This document shows positions 25,117 through 34,322 of a DNA stretch of 64,000 bases, piece by piece. Position numbers and translations under genes: made by a program. The stretch is from Acidimicrobiia bacterium. GTDB lineage: Bacteria > Actinomycetota > Acidimicrobiia > Acidimicrobiales > Bin134. Location: assembly GCA_022825005.1 (NCBI GenBank), contig JAJDYU010000042.1:20949-84948 (forward strand), in the 5' to 3' direction. Each line of letters starts with the position of its first letter. The stretch's first letter is position 1. The notes under the pieces are model-generated. The model was not told where the DNA came from. It searched no databases and saw nothing but the letters and a program-made list of their open reading frames with translations.

Positions 25117-26391
25117 GTGACCTCTGTCACGGTGGAAGGTAAGCGCCAGTTCACTGGACGGCTCCAAGTACCGGGCGACAAGTCGATCTCCCACCGGGCG
25201 CTGATGATCGCTGCGCTCGGCCAGCGGCCGTGCACCATAAAGGGCTTGTCCAACGGCGACGACGTCGTCCGCACTCGCCGTGCTGTTGAGGCGCTGGGTG
25301 CTCAGGTGGAGGTGGCGGAATCGGGGGACGTGACCGTTACCGGGGGAGTGAGCGGTGCCCGCAGTCCCATCGACTTGGGCAACTCCGGCACTGGCATTCG
25401 ACTTCTGGCCGGATTGGTGGCCGGCTTCGACTTCACCACCACCCTGGACGGGGACGCATCGATCCGCCAGCGGCCCATGGATCGGATTATCGACCCTTTG
25501 GCCGCGATGGGAGCGTCGATCAGCGGCAGCGGCGATCACGGCTCGCTGGCGCCTCTGACCATTGAGGGCCGCCCGCTGATGGGAATCGAGTACACCCTGC
25601 CGGTGGCCTCGGCCCAGGTGAAAAGCGCCGTGCTGCTCGCTGCCCTGAGAGCTGAGGGGCCGACCACGGTGCACGAGGGAGTTCCCACCCGAGCACACAC
25701 CGAGGAGATGCTGGCCGCCGCCGGCGTGAGGCTGGATCGTGGGACTTCCTCGGTGACGGTGTGGCCCGGAGATGTGGAACCCCCCGATGTCGAAGTGCCC
25801 GGCGATCCGTCCCAGGCCGCATTCTGGGTAGTAGGCGCTTGCGTGGCGCCCGACAGCGACCTCGTGGTGGAAAACGTCTACCTCGGTCAGGCCCGGGGAG
25901 GGTTCATCGAGGTCTTGCGGCGCATGGGCGCCGACATAACTGTGGATTCGGCCTCGGGTGACGTCAGAGCTCGATCCAGCGAGCTCAAAGGAACCCGGGT
26001 TACCGCCGAAGAGCTACCTGCCTGTATCGACGAAGTGCCCATTTTGGCCGTGGCCGCCGCGGCCGCCACGGGGGAAACCGTCTTTGAGGGGGTCGGCGAG
26101 CTGCGGGTCAAAGAATCCGACCGGGTGGCGGCCATCGCCGGACTGCTCAATGGCCTCGGGGCGGAGTGCCAGATCGACGGCGACACTCTGGCGATCAGCG
26201 GAGTCGGTCGCGCCGAAGCCCTGGGCAGCGGTACCGTGGACTCCCGTGGAGACCACCGGATGGCCATGGCCGCGGCCATTGCCGGAGCAGTGGGCGGCGG
26301 CTCGATGACGGTTGAGGGCTTTGAGGCCACGAACACGAGCTACCCGAGTTTTGCGCGCCACCTGGAGCACAGCACTGGATGGAAGCCGTGA
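25117..26391 (+). CDS. aroA: 3-phosphoshikimate 1-carboxyvinyltransferase (EPSP synthase)
   Basis: A 424-residue EPSP synthase, the sixth shikimate-pathway step. Motifs are PGDKSISHRALM (phosphate site), LGNSGTGIRLLAG, DGDASIRQRPM, the catalytic Asp in CIDEVPILAVAAA, and RVKESDR. The GNSGTGIRLLAG sequence departs from the usual NAGTA/TRP motif at the glyphosate site, which is typical of class II or divergent enzymes. GTG 25117 follows a short gap after tyrA. Confidence 0.95.
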   Translation: MTSVTVEGKRQFTGRLQVPGDKSISHRALMIAALGQRPCTIKGLSNGDDVVRTRRAVEALGAQVEVAESGDVTVTGGVSGARSPIDLGNSGTGIRLLAGLVAGFDFTTTLDGDASIRQRPMDRIIDPLAAMGASISGSGDHGSLAPLTIEGRPLMGIEYTLPVASAQVKSAVLLAALRAEGPTTVHEGVPTRAHTEEMLAAAGVRLDRGTSSVTVWPGDVEPPDVEVPGDPSQAAFWVVGACVAPDSDLVVENVYLGQARGGFIEVLRRMGADITVDSASGDVRARSSELKGTRVTAEELPACIDEVPILAVAAAAATGETVFEGVGELRVKESDRVAAIAGLLNGLGAECQIDGDTLAISGVGRAEALGSGTVDSRGDHRMAMAAAIAGAVGGGSMTVEGFEATNTSYPSFARHLEHSTGWKP

Positions 26392-27053
26392 GCGCCGCCG
26401 ATGGGCGGATGGGCAGGGGTGTCAGGGTAATCGCCATCGACGGCCCGGCTGGATCGGGCAAGTCCACGGTGGCTCGGAAGCTGGCCCAAAGACTGGGACT
26501 GGAGTATCTGGACACCGGTGCGATGTATCGATCGGTGGCCTTTGCCGCTATGGCTCGGGAGGTCGACTTGGCCGATGCCGACGCCATTGTCGAGGTAGCG
26601 CGCAATAGCGACATCCAGGTCGACGACGCTTCGGTCGTTGTCGACGGTGTGGACGCCACGACCCAGATCAGGGGCCCGGAGGTGACCCGGTCGGTGAGCA
26701 CGGTTGCGGCCATCTCCGGTGTTCGAGACGTGCTGCGAGTGCGCCAGCGGGCTTGGGTGATGGAACGGGGCGGCGGCGTTTTGGAGGGTCGGGACATAGG
26801 GACGGTGGTGTTTCCCGACGCCGAGCTGAAGGTGTATCTGAGCGCGTCGCCCATGGTCCGGGCCGAGCGTAGGGCCGGGGAGGTGAGTGCCCTCGATTAT
26901 GAAACGGTTGCGGCCGATCTGGCGGCCAGAGACGCAGCCGACTCCTCCCGCCAGCATGATCCGCTTATCCAGGCTCCCGACGCCGTTCACATTGACACCA
27001 CTGACCTCACAGTCGACCAAGTAGTTGACGAGTTGATCGCCCGATTGGGATGA
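26388..27053 (+). CDS. cmk: cytidylate kinase
   Basis: A 221-residue CMP kinase that makes CDP from CMP. The P-loop is IDGPAGSGKST, followed by YLDTGAMYRSVAF and LEGRDIGTVVFPDA; the lid carries the RRAGEVSALDYETV segment. GTG 26388 is chosen because it overlaps the aroA stop as GTGA, the pattern used elsewhere in this operon; ATG 26379 would add three residues. The aroA-cmk order is common in bacteria. The stop falls inside the first copy of a 41-bp duplication. Confidence 0.93.
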   Translation: MSAADGRMGRGVRVIAIDGPAGSGKSTVARKLAQRLGLEYLDTGAMYRSVAFAAMAREVDLADADAIVEVARNSDIQVDDASVVVDGVDATTQIRGPEVTRSVSTVAAISGVRDVLRVRQRAWVMERGGGVLEGRDIGTVVFPDAELKVYLSASPMVRAERRAGEVSALDYETVAADLAARDAADSSRQHDPLIQAPDAVHIDTTDLTVDQVVDELIARLG

Positions 27054-27094
27054 GCCAAGTCGAGCTCCACCCCGAGGAATTGGAGGCCAGGTGA
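27050..27094 (+). other. 14-codon leader mini-ORF at the cmk-plsC junction
   Basis: ATG 27050 overlaps the cmk TGA. It opens a 14-codon frame MSQVELHPEELEAR, almost identical to the N-terminus of the plsC product. It ends at TGA 27092-27094, overlapping the real plsC GTG as GTGA. The layout and length match the mini-ORF before scpB, although the sequences are unrelated. Translation is not proven. Confidence 0.45.
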
Positions 27095-27132
27095 GCCAAG
27101 TCGAGCTCCACCCCGAGGAACTTGAGGCCAAG
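27051..27132 (+). repeat. 41-bp tandem duplication at the cmk-plsC junction
   Basis: Units 27051-27091 and 27092-27132 are identical at 38 of 41 bases. The first 29 bases are identical. Each begins with TGAGCCAAG and encodes the start of the acyltransferase. The period equals that of the scpA-scpB duplication. Confidence 0.92.
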
Positions 27133-27810
27133 GGGCGGGTGGTCGGGGTGGTTTTCCACTTCTTTGTGCAGAGACTGGCTCGCGCAGTATTCGGGGCCTA
27201 CTTCCGCTGCTACACCCGAGGCCGGCGCAATATGCCCCGCCGGGGAGGGGTGATTGTCGCCCCCACCCATCGCTCCAATTTGGACACCCCGCTCATTGGG
27301 GCGTCGGCGGGCCGGCCGCTCCGCTATTTCGCCAAGAGCGGACTCTTCCGCGGTCGGGTCACCACTTGGATCCTGGTGACCATGGGGGCCTTTCCGGTGA
27401 GGCGCGACACCATCGACCGCAGCGCCCTCAAGGCCGCGCTTACGGTACTCGAGGCCGGCCAGCCTCTGGTGGTGTTCCCCGAGGGGGAGCGAAAGTCGGG
27501 TACCCGCATCTACCCGCTGCTGGACGGCGTAGGCTGGCTGGCGGCCAAGTCGCAGGTGCCCGTGGTGCCGGTGGCTATAGGGGGTACAGAGCGGGCAATG
27601 GGCATCGGCGTGAGGATGCCCCGGCCCCGCACGGCGCGGTTAGTGTGGGGCGAACCGCTGGCCCCGCCCGAGGTCGACGATCGGGGGCGGGTGAGCCGGG
27701 AGGCGCTGAGCCGGTATTCCGACGAATTGCGGGAGACCCTCCAGAACATGTTCGACGGGGTTCAACAAGAGCTGGGCATCCCCGTCTGGGATCGCCGAGA
27801 ATCGGATTAG
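27091..27810 (+). CDS. plsC: 1-acyl-sn-glycerol-3-phosphate acyltransferase family protein
   Basis: A 239-residue PlsC-type acyltransferase. The catalytic HX4D motif is HRSNLD in IVAPTHRSNLD; the substrate-binding motif is FPEGERKSG and a later VPVAIGG strand follows. It would acylate lysophosphatidate in phospholipid synthesis at the membrane face. The plsC gene often follows cmk in actinobacteria and der follows later. GTG 27091 lies in the second repeat copy; the N-terminal VSQVELHPEELEAK also occurs in the mini-ORF. It converges with ispH. Confidence 0.92.
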   Translation: MSQVELHPEELEAKGRVVGVVFHFFVQRLARAVFGAYFRCYTRGRRNMPRRGGVIVAPTHRSNLDTPLIGASAGRPLRYFAKSGLFRGRVTTWILVTMGAFPVRRDTIDRSALKAALTVLEAGQPLVVFPEGERKSGTRIYPLLDGVGWLAAKSQVPVVPVAIGGTERAMGIGVRMPRPRTARLVWGEPLAPPEVDDRGRVSREALSRYSDELRETLQNMFDGVQQELGIPVWDRRESD

Positions 27811-27825
27811 GGCTGCCGCCCGCGT

Positions 27826-28863
27826 TCAGCGGCTGGCGATGAGGCCGTCGAGCACGTCGCTGGCCGCCACCTTGCGGTCCACCATCGGGGTGGGTGACGG
27901 GGGTCCACCCAGGCTGAAAGAGGCCAGAGAGCCGGAGGCCTCTATGAGATCGCGGAGGTTTCGGGGCGGAGGAAAGTACTCGTCTTCGTCGGTGAACGAG
28001 ACCTCCTCGATGCCCTCGGCAGGGGCGAGCCGTTCGAGCACCTCGTTGATCAGCTCCTCGGGGGCCGAGGCCCCGGCGGTGAGCCCCACCACTCCGGAGA
28101 TGTCGTCAGGCAGCTCCGAGGCGCGGTTCACTCGGAACACCCTCCCGCAGCCCAGCTCCCGGGCGAGCTTCTCCAGCGCCATGGTGTTGGAGGAGTTTGC
28201 CGAGCCAACTATCACCACGGTGCCGCACTGTTCGGCAATGGCAGTCAGTGCCGCCTGCCGGTTGGTGGTGGCGAAGCAGAGGTCGCTTCGTCCTGGGGTC
28301 CACATGTCGGGGAAGCGGTCGCGGGCGGCGTGCATCACGCCTTCCCAGTCGCGGTGCGACAGCGTGGTCTGGGCCAGCAGAGCCACCGGGTCGTCGAAAT
28401 CGGGGAGCGCCTCCACATCGTCGATGCTTTCCACCGGGTGGATGGCCTCCGGGGCCACCGCCATGGTGCCCACCGCCTCCTCGTGGTCTTCGTGGCCGAC
28501 GTACACAATGCGGTAACCCTTACCGGCTCGCACCTTCACCTCGTGGTGGACCTTGGTGACCAGCGGGCACACCGCGTCCACCATGTAGCTGGCCTGCTCG
28601 GTGGCCGCCTCCACCACCTCGGGGGCCGAGCCGTGGGCCGACAGCATTATGGGATGGCCGGAGGGAACCTCTGAGATGTCGTCCACGAACACCACGCCGA
28701 GCTTCTCGAAGCGGCGGACTACCAGCTTGTTGTGCACGATCTCGTGGTAGCAGTACACGGGCGCGTCGAAGGTGCGGACCAACCAGGCCAGTGCCTTGAT
28801 GGCCATCTCCACCCCGGCGCAAAACCCCCGGGGAGCGGCCAAGATCACCTTCTCGACATCCAC
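27826..28863 (-). CDS. ispH: 4-hydroxy-3-methylbut-2-enyl diphosphate reductase
   Basis: A 345-residue IspH (LytB), the last MEP-pathway enzyme, making IPP and DMAPP. The three iron-sulfur cysteines are in PRGFCAGVEMA, VDAVCPLVTKVH and DLCFATTNRQ; HEIVHNKLVV and GSANSSNTM are further family motifs. The C-terminal 25 residues (after PPPRNLRDL) extend beyond the core. The plus-strand neighbour starts 54 bases upstream in a divergent arrangement. Confidence 0.96.
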   Translation of the reverse strand: MDVEKVILAAPRGFCAGVEMAIKALAWLVRTFDAPVYCYHEIVHNKLVVRRFEKLGVVFVDDISEVPSGHPIMLSAHGSAPEVVEAATEQASYMVDAVCPLVTKVHHEVKVRAGKGYRIVYVGHEDHEEAVGTMAVAPEAIHPVESIDDVEALPDFDDPVALLAQTTLSHRDWEGVMHAARDRFPDMWTPGRSDLCFATTNRQAALTAIAEQCGTVVIVGSANSSNTMALEKLARELGCGRVFRVNRASELPDDISGVVGLTAGASAPEELINEVLERLAPAEGIEEVSFTDEDEYFPPPRNLRDLIEASGSLASFSLGGPPSPTPMVDRKVAASDVLDGLIASR

Positions 28864-28916
28864 GAGTTCAATTTAGTGGTCGGCCGGGGCATTCTTGGCC
28901 TCGTATCATTTTTGCC

Positions 28917-30278
28917 ATGTCCGCTCCTCGGGTGACAGCGGTCGCCGAAGGGTCGGTGGCTCAGCAATACGGCTTGAGGGCCGGCGATGAGCTTCTTTCC
29001 GTGAACGGCTGTGTCCCCAAGGACGTGATCGAGTATCAGCAGCTTGTGGATGAGCCCGAGCTGAGCCTGGACATCCGCCGCGACGGGGTGGTGTTGGAGC
29101 TGGAGGTGCTCAAGCGGGCCGGGGAGCCGCTGGGGATTCAGGTGGACTCGGCGCTGTTCGACCGGGTGCGGACCTGCGACAACCACTGCGAGTTCTGCTT
29201 CATCTACCAGCTTCCGCCGGGGCTGCGCCCCAGCCTGTATCTGAAAGACGACGACTACCGACTATCTTTCCTCTACGGCAATTTCACCACCCTGACCCGC
29301 TTTACCGAGGCCGACCTGGAGCGGGTGGTGACCGAGCGGCTGTCGCCGCTGAACGTAAGCATCCACGCCACCGACCCCGACGTGAGGGCCGACATGCTTC
29401 GGAATCGCCGAGGGGCCACCAGCCTTCGCTGGCTGCGGGCTCTGCTCGACCACGGCATAGAGGTACACGGTCAAGTAGTGGTGTGCCCCGAGGTCAACGA
29501 CGGAGATGTGCTGGAGGACACCCTGGCCGGTGTGGCCGATGAATTTTCCGAGCTGACCAGCGTCTGCGTGGTTCCCCTGGGGGTGTCGCGGCACACGTCA
29601 GAACCTCGGCTGAGGCCCCACACGAGGGCTGAGGCGACTTCGGTGGTCGAAGCAGTGCACGAGTGGCAGGAGATCAACCGGCATATGCTGGGCCGCCGAC
29701 TGGTGTTCGCTGCCGATGAGTACTACCTGCTGGCCGGGATCGAATTCCCCGACCCGGAGGCCTACGAGGGATTTCCCATGCACGAGGACGGAGTGGGCAT
29801 GGCGGCCACGCTGGCGTTGGAGTTCTCGGGCCAAGCCGAAGAGGTGACCGGAACTCGGCCGGGGTTCTTCGCCTGGGTGGAAGGGGCCCCTGCCGAGGGC
29901 TACCGGGCGCCGAGGACCGATGATTCGACGCCGATCGGCCTGCGGCCCCGCACGGGAGCTCCGGTGGGTGTGATCACCGGGGAGTACGGGGCCGCGGTGC
30001 TGGGGCCGCTGGTGGCTTCGCTGGGCCGCGGGGATGTGCGGGTGGTACCGGTGGAGAACCGGTTCTTCGGCGGCACCACCGCGGTGGCCGGGCTGCTGGT
30101 GGGCGAAGACATTACCCGCACGCTGGCCGGCCAACCCGAGGGCCATCGCTATCTGCTTCCCGACGTTTGCCTGTCACAGGGCATGTTCTTGGACGGAACC
30201 CGGCCGAGCGATCTTCCCCGCCCGGTTGAGGTGGTGCCTGCCGACGGGGTAGCACTGCGAAGGGCGATTGGGGGCTAG
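28917..30278 (+). CDS. DUF512/PDZ protein with radical-SAM-like cysteine motif
   Basis: A 453-residue protein of the DUF512 family (TIGR03279-like). Residues 1-75 form a PDZ-like domain (AQQYGLRAGDELLSVNG). A CX3CX2C cluster follows at Cys87, Cys91 and Cys94 (TCDNHCEFCFIYQLP), as in radical SAM enzymes. The middle includes NVSIHATDPDVR and the C-terminal DUF512 includes a GEYGAAVLGPLV strand. The reaction is unknown. These genes commonly sit next to der, as here (4 bases apart). Confidence 0.85.
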   Translation: MSAPRVTAVAEGSVAQQYGLRAGDELLSVNGCVPKDVIEYQQLVDEPELSLDIRRDGVVLELEVLKRAGEPLGIQVDSALFDRVRTCDNHCEFCFIYQLPPGLRPSLYLKDDDYRLSFLYGNFTTLTRFTEADLERVVTERLSPLNVSIHATDPDVRADMLRNRRGATSLRWLRALLDHGIEVHGQVVVCPEVNDGDVLEDTLAGVADEFSELTSVCVVPLGVSRHTSEPRLRPHTRAEATSVVEAVHEWQEINRHMLGRRLVFAADEYYLLAGIEFPDPEAYEGFPMHEDGVGMAATLALEFSGQAEEVTGTRPGFFAWVEGAPAEGYRAPRTDDSTPIGLRPRTGAPVGVITGEYGAAVLGPLVASLGRGDVRVVPVENRFFGGTTAVAGLLVGEDITRTLAGQPEGHRYLLPDVCLSQGMFLDGTRPSDLPRPVEVVPADGVALRRAIGG

Positions 30279-30282
30279 CGCC

Positions 30283-31641
30283 ATGGCTGAGGCCCCTACC
30301 CCGTCGCATTCTTCCCGATTGCCCACGGTGGCGATCGTCGGGCGGCCCAATGTGGGCAAATCCACGCTTATGAATCGGATACTGGGCCGTCGGGAGGCCA
30401 TCGTGGCCGAGCAGCCCGGCGTGACCAGGGACCGCAAGGAGATGCCGGCCAGCTGGCAGGGAAGGGAATTCACGGTGGTGGACACCGGCGGCTGGCTGCC
30501 CCAGGGCCCGGGCGACAACTCCTCGATGGACGCCAAGGTTTCCGCCCAGAGCGAGAAGTCCATGGAGGACGCCGATGTGGTGGTGATGGTGGTGGACTTT
30601 CAGGCAGGAATCACCGGCGATGACGAGGGTGTGGCGGGACGTCTGCGGGGCCGGGCCGGCCCGGTGTTAGTGGCGGTGAACAAAGTGGACGACGAGGCCC
30701 ACGAGAACCTCATCTGGGAGTTCATCCGCCTGGGATTGGGCGATCCGTTTCCCGTGAGCGCATTGCACGGGCGGGGAGTGGGCGACCTGTTGGACGCGGT
30801 GATGGCCTCACTGCCCGAGGAGCCAGCGGAAAGACTCGAGGCCGGTGCCGACCCCGATTCCGACGCTGCCACGGTTTCGGTCTCCATCGTGGGCCGGCCC
30901 AACGCTGGAAAGTCCACTCTGTTCAACCGCTTGATCGGCGATGACCGGTCGGTGGTCCACGATCAGCCGGGCACCACCCGCGACGCCATCGACACCGTTG
31001 TGAATACCGAGTTGGGGCCGATCCGGTTTGTGGACACCGCGGGCATGCGCCGCCGGGCCCGCATCGATCAGGCCACCGAGTACTACTCGCTGCTGAGGGC
31101 CTTGGCCGCAGTTGATCGGTCCGATATCGCTCTGTTGGTGATCGACGCCACTGTGGGGGTGACCCACCAAGACCAGCGTCTCGCCGAGCGCATCGACGGT
31201 GCCGGCTGCCCCATCGTGGTTCTGCTCAACAAGTGGGACCTGCTCGACACCGAGGCCCGCGAGGCAATATCCCTCGACATCGACCACCGTCTGCACTTCT
31301 TGGGCGAAGCGGCCGTTATCCGGGTAAGCGCCCTGTCGGGGAAGGGGTTGAATCGACTCTTGCCCGAGCTTCGGGGGGTAATCGCCGAGTACCGGCGCCG
31401 CATCCCCACCCAGGTGGTGAACCGGGTGCTGCGCGATGCTCAGGCGGCCCATCCCGCCCCCGACGGCGCCCGGGTGCTCTATGCCACCCAAGGGGCGGCC
31501 GATCCTCCCACCTTCACGCTGTTCGCCAACCGGATCTTGCCCCGCACCTATTTGCGCTACTTGGAGCGCCGTTTTCGGGAGGCATTCGACCTGGGATCAG
31601 TCCCGGTCAAGCTGCGGGTGCGTCGCCGCTCCGGCGAATAG
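30283..31641 (+). CDS. der: ribosome biogenesis GTPase Der (EngA)
   Basis: A 452-residue protein with two tandem GTPase domains. The first P-loop is GRPNVGKST with DTGGW as G3; the second is GRPNAGKST with DTAGM. NKVD and NKWD are the G4 motifs. A C-terminal KH-like domain ends LRVRRRSGE. It assists 50S subunit assembly. ATG 30283 is preferred because a TTG at 30268 would overlap the DUF512 gene. Confidence 0.96.
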   Translation: MAEAPTPSHSSRLPTVAIVGRPNVGKSTLMNRILGRREAIVAEQPGVTRDRKEMPASWQGREFTVVDTGGWLPQGPGDNSSMDAKVSAQSEKSMEDADVVVMVVDFQAGITGDDEGVAGRLRGRAGPVLVAVNKVDDEAHENLIWEFIRLGLGDPFPVSALHGRGVGDLLDAVMASLPEEPAERLEAGADPDSDAATVSVSIVGRPNAGKSTLFNRLIGDDRSVVHDQPGTTRDAIDTVVNTELGPIRFVDTAGMRRRARIDQATEYYSLLRALAAVDRSDIALLVIDATVGVTHQDQRLAERIDGAGCPIVVLLNKWDLLDTEAREAISLDIDHRLHFLGEAAVIRVSALSGKGLNRLLPELRGVIAEYRRRIPTQVVNRVLRDAQAAHPAPDGARVLYATQGAADPPTFTLFANRILPRTYLRYLERRFREAFDLGSVPVKLRVRRRSGE

Positions 31642-31702
31642 TCCCCGGAAATTGCCGAGAAAGAGGCAAGAATTCCGCCAATTTGCGGGGTAATCTTGCT
31701 GA

Positions 31703-32812
31703 ATGGAGACCCTTCTCCTTGTGCTTACCGCGGGCGTCTGCGCGTTCGCGGCTGGCATCTTCGCCCGGGCTGCCCGACACCGGTTTAGGTTCCTGCTCCG
31801 GGTAGAGCACACCCACGCGGGGGAGGGATACGACGAGGAGGGCGAGAGCGCCTATGAGGCGGCTCACACCCTGGCCCAGTCCAGCTTCCGCCGGGACGCC
31901 CACTCCGCCCTTTTGTATGCGGCTCTGACCGTGGTGGCCGCATTGACCGCCGTCTTGGAGTCTCGGGCGGTGGCAGCGGTTTTGGCCCTGGTGGTGGTGC
32001 CCGCCCTGTTCCCCCTTTGGTGGGGGCGTCGATCTGTGGCCGAGGCCCGACTCACCCAGGAGCGGTTCGAGATGGAGCGCCGGGCCGAGGAGACGCTGAG
32101 CCAGGGGGACCTCGCCCCGCGGGCGTGGGCCGGGCGGCTGGCCCCCGACGACCTGCCCGATTTTGCTGGCTACGAGATGGGCCGGGTGTACCAGGCGGGC
32201 GAGGGAGTTATGGCCGGGGACTTCTTCGACGTTTTCCGGGTGGGCCCCACCCGGGTGGCCGCGGTAATCGGGGATGTGGCCGGCCGGGGAATTGAGTCGT
32301 CCATCACCGCATTCCAGGCCAAGTATCTGCTCCGGGTGTTCCTTCGCCAGTTCCGCGACCCGGCCCAGGCCTTGGAGGAGTTGAACGCCCAGATGTCTTC
32401 CATCGAGCGGGCCGAGGAGTTCATCTCGGTGGTGATCGTGGTATTCGACACCGAGGCCCAGTCCATGCGCTACGCCTCCGCCGGCCACCCGGCCGCCTGG
32501 CTTTGGCATGAGCGCGAGGTGCAGCCGCTGCGGGCCACCGGGGCCCTGCTGATGCTCGATCCCGGCAGCACCTATTTCAGCCGGGAGATTCCCTTGGACT
32601 CAGGCGACATGGTGCTCATGTACACCGACGGTTTGGCCGAAGTGCGCTATGGCGACGCCCAGTTCGGCGAGGACCGCATCGCCCAGCACCTGCGCCGCGA
32701 CCCCACCGTTTCCCCCGACGTGCTGTGCAAGACGCTGCTGGAAGCCGCCCGAGACTTCGCCGATGGCACCATCACCGACGATGTGGCCATCCTCGCCGTC
32801 CGCCGGGCCTGA
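31703..32812 (+). CDS. SpoIIE/RsbU-type PP2C serine phosphatase, membrane-anchored
   Basis: A 369-residue protein. Residues 4-25 form one membrane helix; a second hydrophobic pair lies at about 70-110; a short coiled segment leads to a SpoIIE-type phosphatase domain. Metal-binding motifs are MAGDFFDVF, VIGDVAGRG, LMYTDGLAE and ITDDVAILAVRR. Members dephosphorylate anti-sigma-factor antagonists, so it may feed a stress sigma-factor switch, though no RsbW or RsbV partner is present in the window. Confidence 0.88.
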   Translation: METLLLVLTAGVCAFAAGIFARAARHRFRFLLRVEHTHAGEGYDEEGESAYEAAHTLAQSSFRRDAHSALLYAALTVVAALTAVLESRAVAAVLALVVVPALFPLWWGRRSVAEARLTQERFEMERRAEETLSQGDLAPRAWAGRLAPDDLPDFAGYEMGRVYQAGEGVMAGDFFDVFRVGPTRVAAVIGDVAGRGIESSITAFQAKYLLRVFLRQFRDPAQALEELNAQMSSIERAEEFISVVIVVFDTEAQSMRYASAGHPAAWLWHEREVQPLRATGALLMLDPGSTYFSREIPLDSGDMVLMYTDGLAEVRYGDAQFGEDRIAQHLRRDPTVSPDVLCKTLLEAARDFADGTITDDVAILAVRRA

Positions 32813-32851
32813 TCTGTTTTTGGCCGCCCGGACCAGCAGGCGGGCGGATCG

Positions 32852-34048
32852 CTACCGGGAGGAGGCGCGACTTCGGGGCTTCCGCCCTTTCTGCCGATGC
32901 TGAGCCGGATTGCGGCGAGGGGCGGGCGCTGCGCTGTGTTCGAGACGCCTGGGACTGGTGATGGGCTCATGCAGTCCGAGTTGTTGTTGGATCTTCTTGG
33001 CGTCGGCGTGTTGGCCGTTTTGGACCAACGACACCACCAGTCCCGTCTGGCCGGCGCGGGCGGTGCGGCCCGAGCGGTGCAGATACGCCTTGTGATCCTC
33101 AGGTGGGTCGAAATGGATAACGCAAGCCACCGAGTCCACATGGATCCCCCGAGCGGCGACGTCGGTGGCGATCAGAGCCTCGACCCGGCCGTCGATGAAC
33201 TCTTTGAGCGTCCGAGTGCGGCGGTTCTGGGCGTGGCCCCCGTGAATGGCGGCGGCTTTGACGCCCCGCTGGGTGAGCTGGCGGGCCAGCCGGTCTGATC
33301 CGTGCCGGGTCCGGCAGAATACGATTGTCGGACCTGAGGCGGTTACCGCATCGATGCAGACACCGACCCGTTCGGTCTTGTCCACCGTCCAGAACCGGTG
33401 ATCGGCTGCCTTGATGTCGGGCGTGGCATCGCCTACCTCATGGGTGATGGGGCGATCCTGGTAGTCCCGGGTGAGCTTGGCCACGTCATTGTCAAGAGTG
33501 GCCGAGAACATGACTGTCTGGCGTTCGGAGTTGGTTTGGTCGAGGATTCGCCGAACGGCGGGCAGGAACCCCATGTCGGCCATGCGGTCGGCCTCATCGA
33601 TGACCACTTGGTCGGTTTCGTGAAGACTCACCGCTCTCTGGTCGATCAGATCCTCCAACCGACCGGGGCATGCGACCAGGATGTCCACTCCCTTTTGCAA
33701 CCGCTTTCGCTGGTCTACGTAGCCAACTCCCCCGTAGACGGCGGCAACGCTGATCGGGCCGGAGATGGAGCGCAGCTCCGATGCGATCTGATCGGCGAGC
33801 TCGCGTGTGGGGGACAGAATCAGCGCTCGAGGCCGCCGAGGCCGGGCCTGGCCCACATTGGCGATCAAAGGGATGCCGAAGGCGAGCGTCTTGCCCGAAC
33901 CGGTGGGCGCTCGACCGCAGATGTCGCGGCCTTCCATGGCATCGGCGATAACGGCGGCTTGGATCTCGAACGGCTTGTGGATGCCGTTGCGCTTGAGCGC
34001 GCGGCAGATGGATTCGGGCACGCCCAACTGGGCGAAAGTGGGGGGCAT
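32852..34048 (-). CDS. DEAD-box ATP-dependent RNA helicase
   Basis: A 398-residue helicase. It has a Q-motif region (FAQLGVPESICRALKRNGIHKPFEIQ), Walker A APTGSGKT, DEAD box VIDEADRMADMGF, SAT motif FSATL, and motif VI HRSGRTARAG. The short basic C-terminal tail (RKGRKPRSRASSR) may bind RNA. Such helicases help mRNA decay or ribosome assembly, often in the cold. It converges with the phosphatase. The 274 bases upstream of its start hold no gene I can support. Confidence 0.93.
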   Translation of the reverse strand: MPPTFAQLGVPESICRALKRNGIHKPFEIQAAVIADAMEGRDICGRAPTGSGKTLAFGIPLIANVGQARPRRPRALILSPTRELADQIASELRSISGPISVAAVYGGVGYVDQRKRLQKGVDILVACPGRLEDLIDQRAVSLHETDQVVIDEADRMADMGFLPAVRRILDQTNSERQTVMFSATLDNDVAKLTRDYQDRPITHEVGDATPDIKAADHRFWTVDKTERVGVCIDAVTASGPTIVFCRTRHGSDRLARQLTQRGVKAAAIHGGHAQNRRTRTLKEFIDGRVEALIATDVAARGIHVDSVACVIHFDPPEDHKAYLHRSGRTARAGQTGLVVSLVQNGQHADAKKIQQQLGLHEPITSPRRLEHSAAPAPRRNPAQHRQKGRKPRSRASSR

Positions 34049-34322
34049 TGGGGCTCCTTGCCCGCGTGGGGCGGGCGGCTAGAGGATGGTTGGCGCCTGA
34101 AATCGTCAGCGTGGCGCAATACAGCATCGGGCAGCTTGCCCGGAATCAGAGAAAGAAACTCGGAGGCAACCCGCTCGGCAGAAATCTTCGACCGAGTAAG
34201 ACCAGGCTACCACCGCCACCGGCCAAACCCGCATCTTTCCCCAGCGCCGGGGAGCCGCTGGCCGACGGAAACAGCTTCGGCGCCTCCGGCTTCGGGGTCT
34301 CGGCGTCTCGTGGTGGCAAGCT

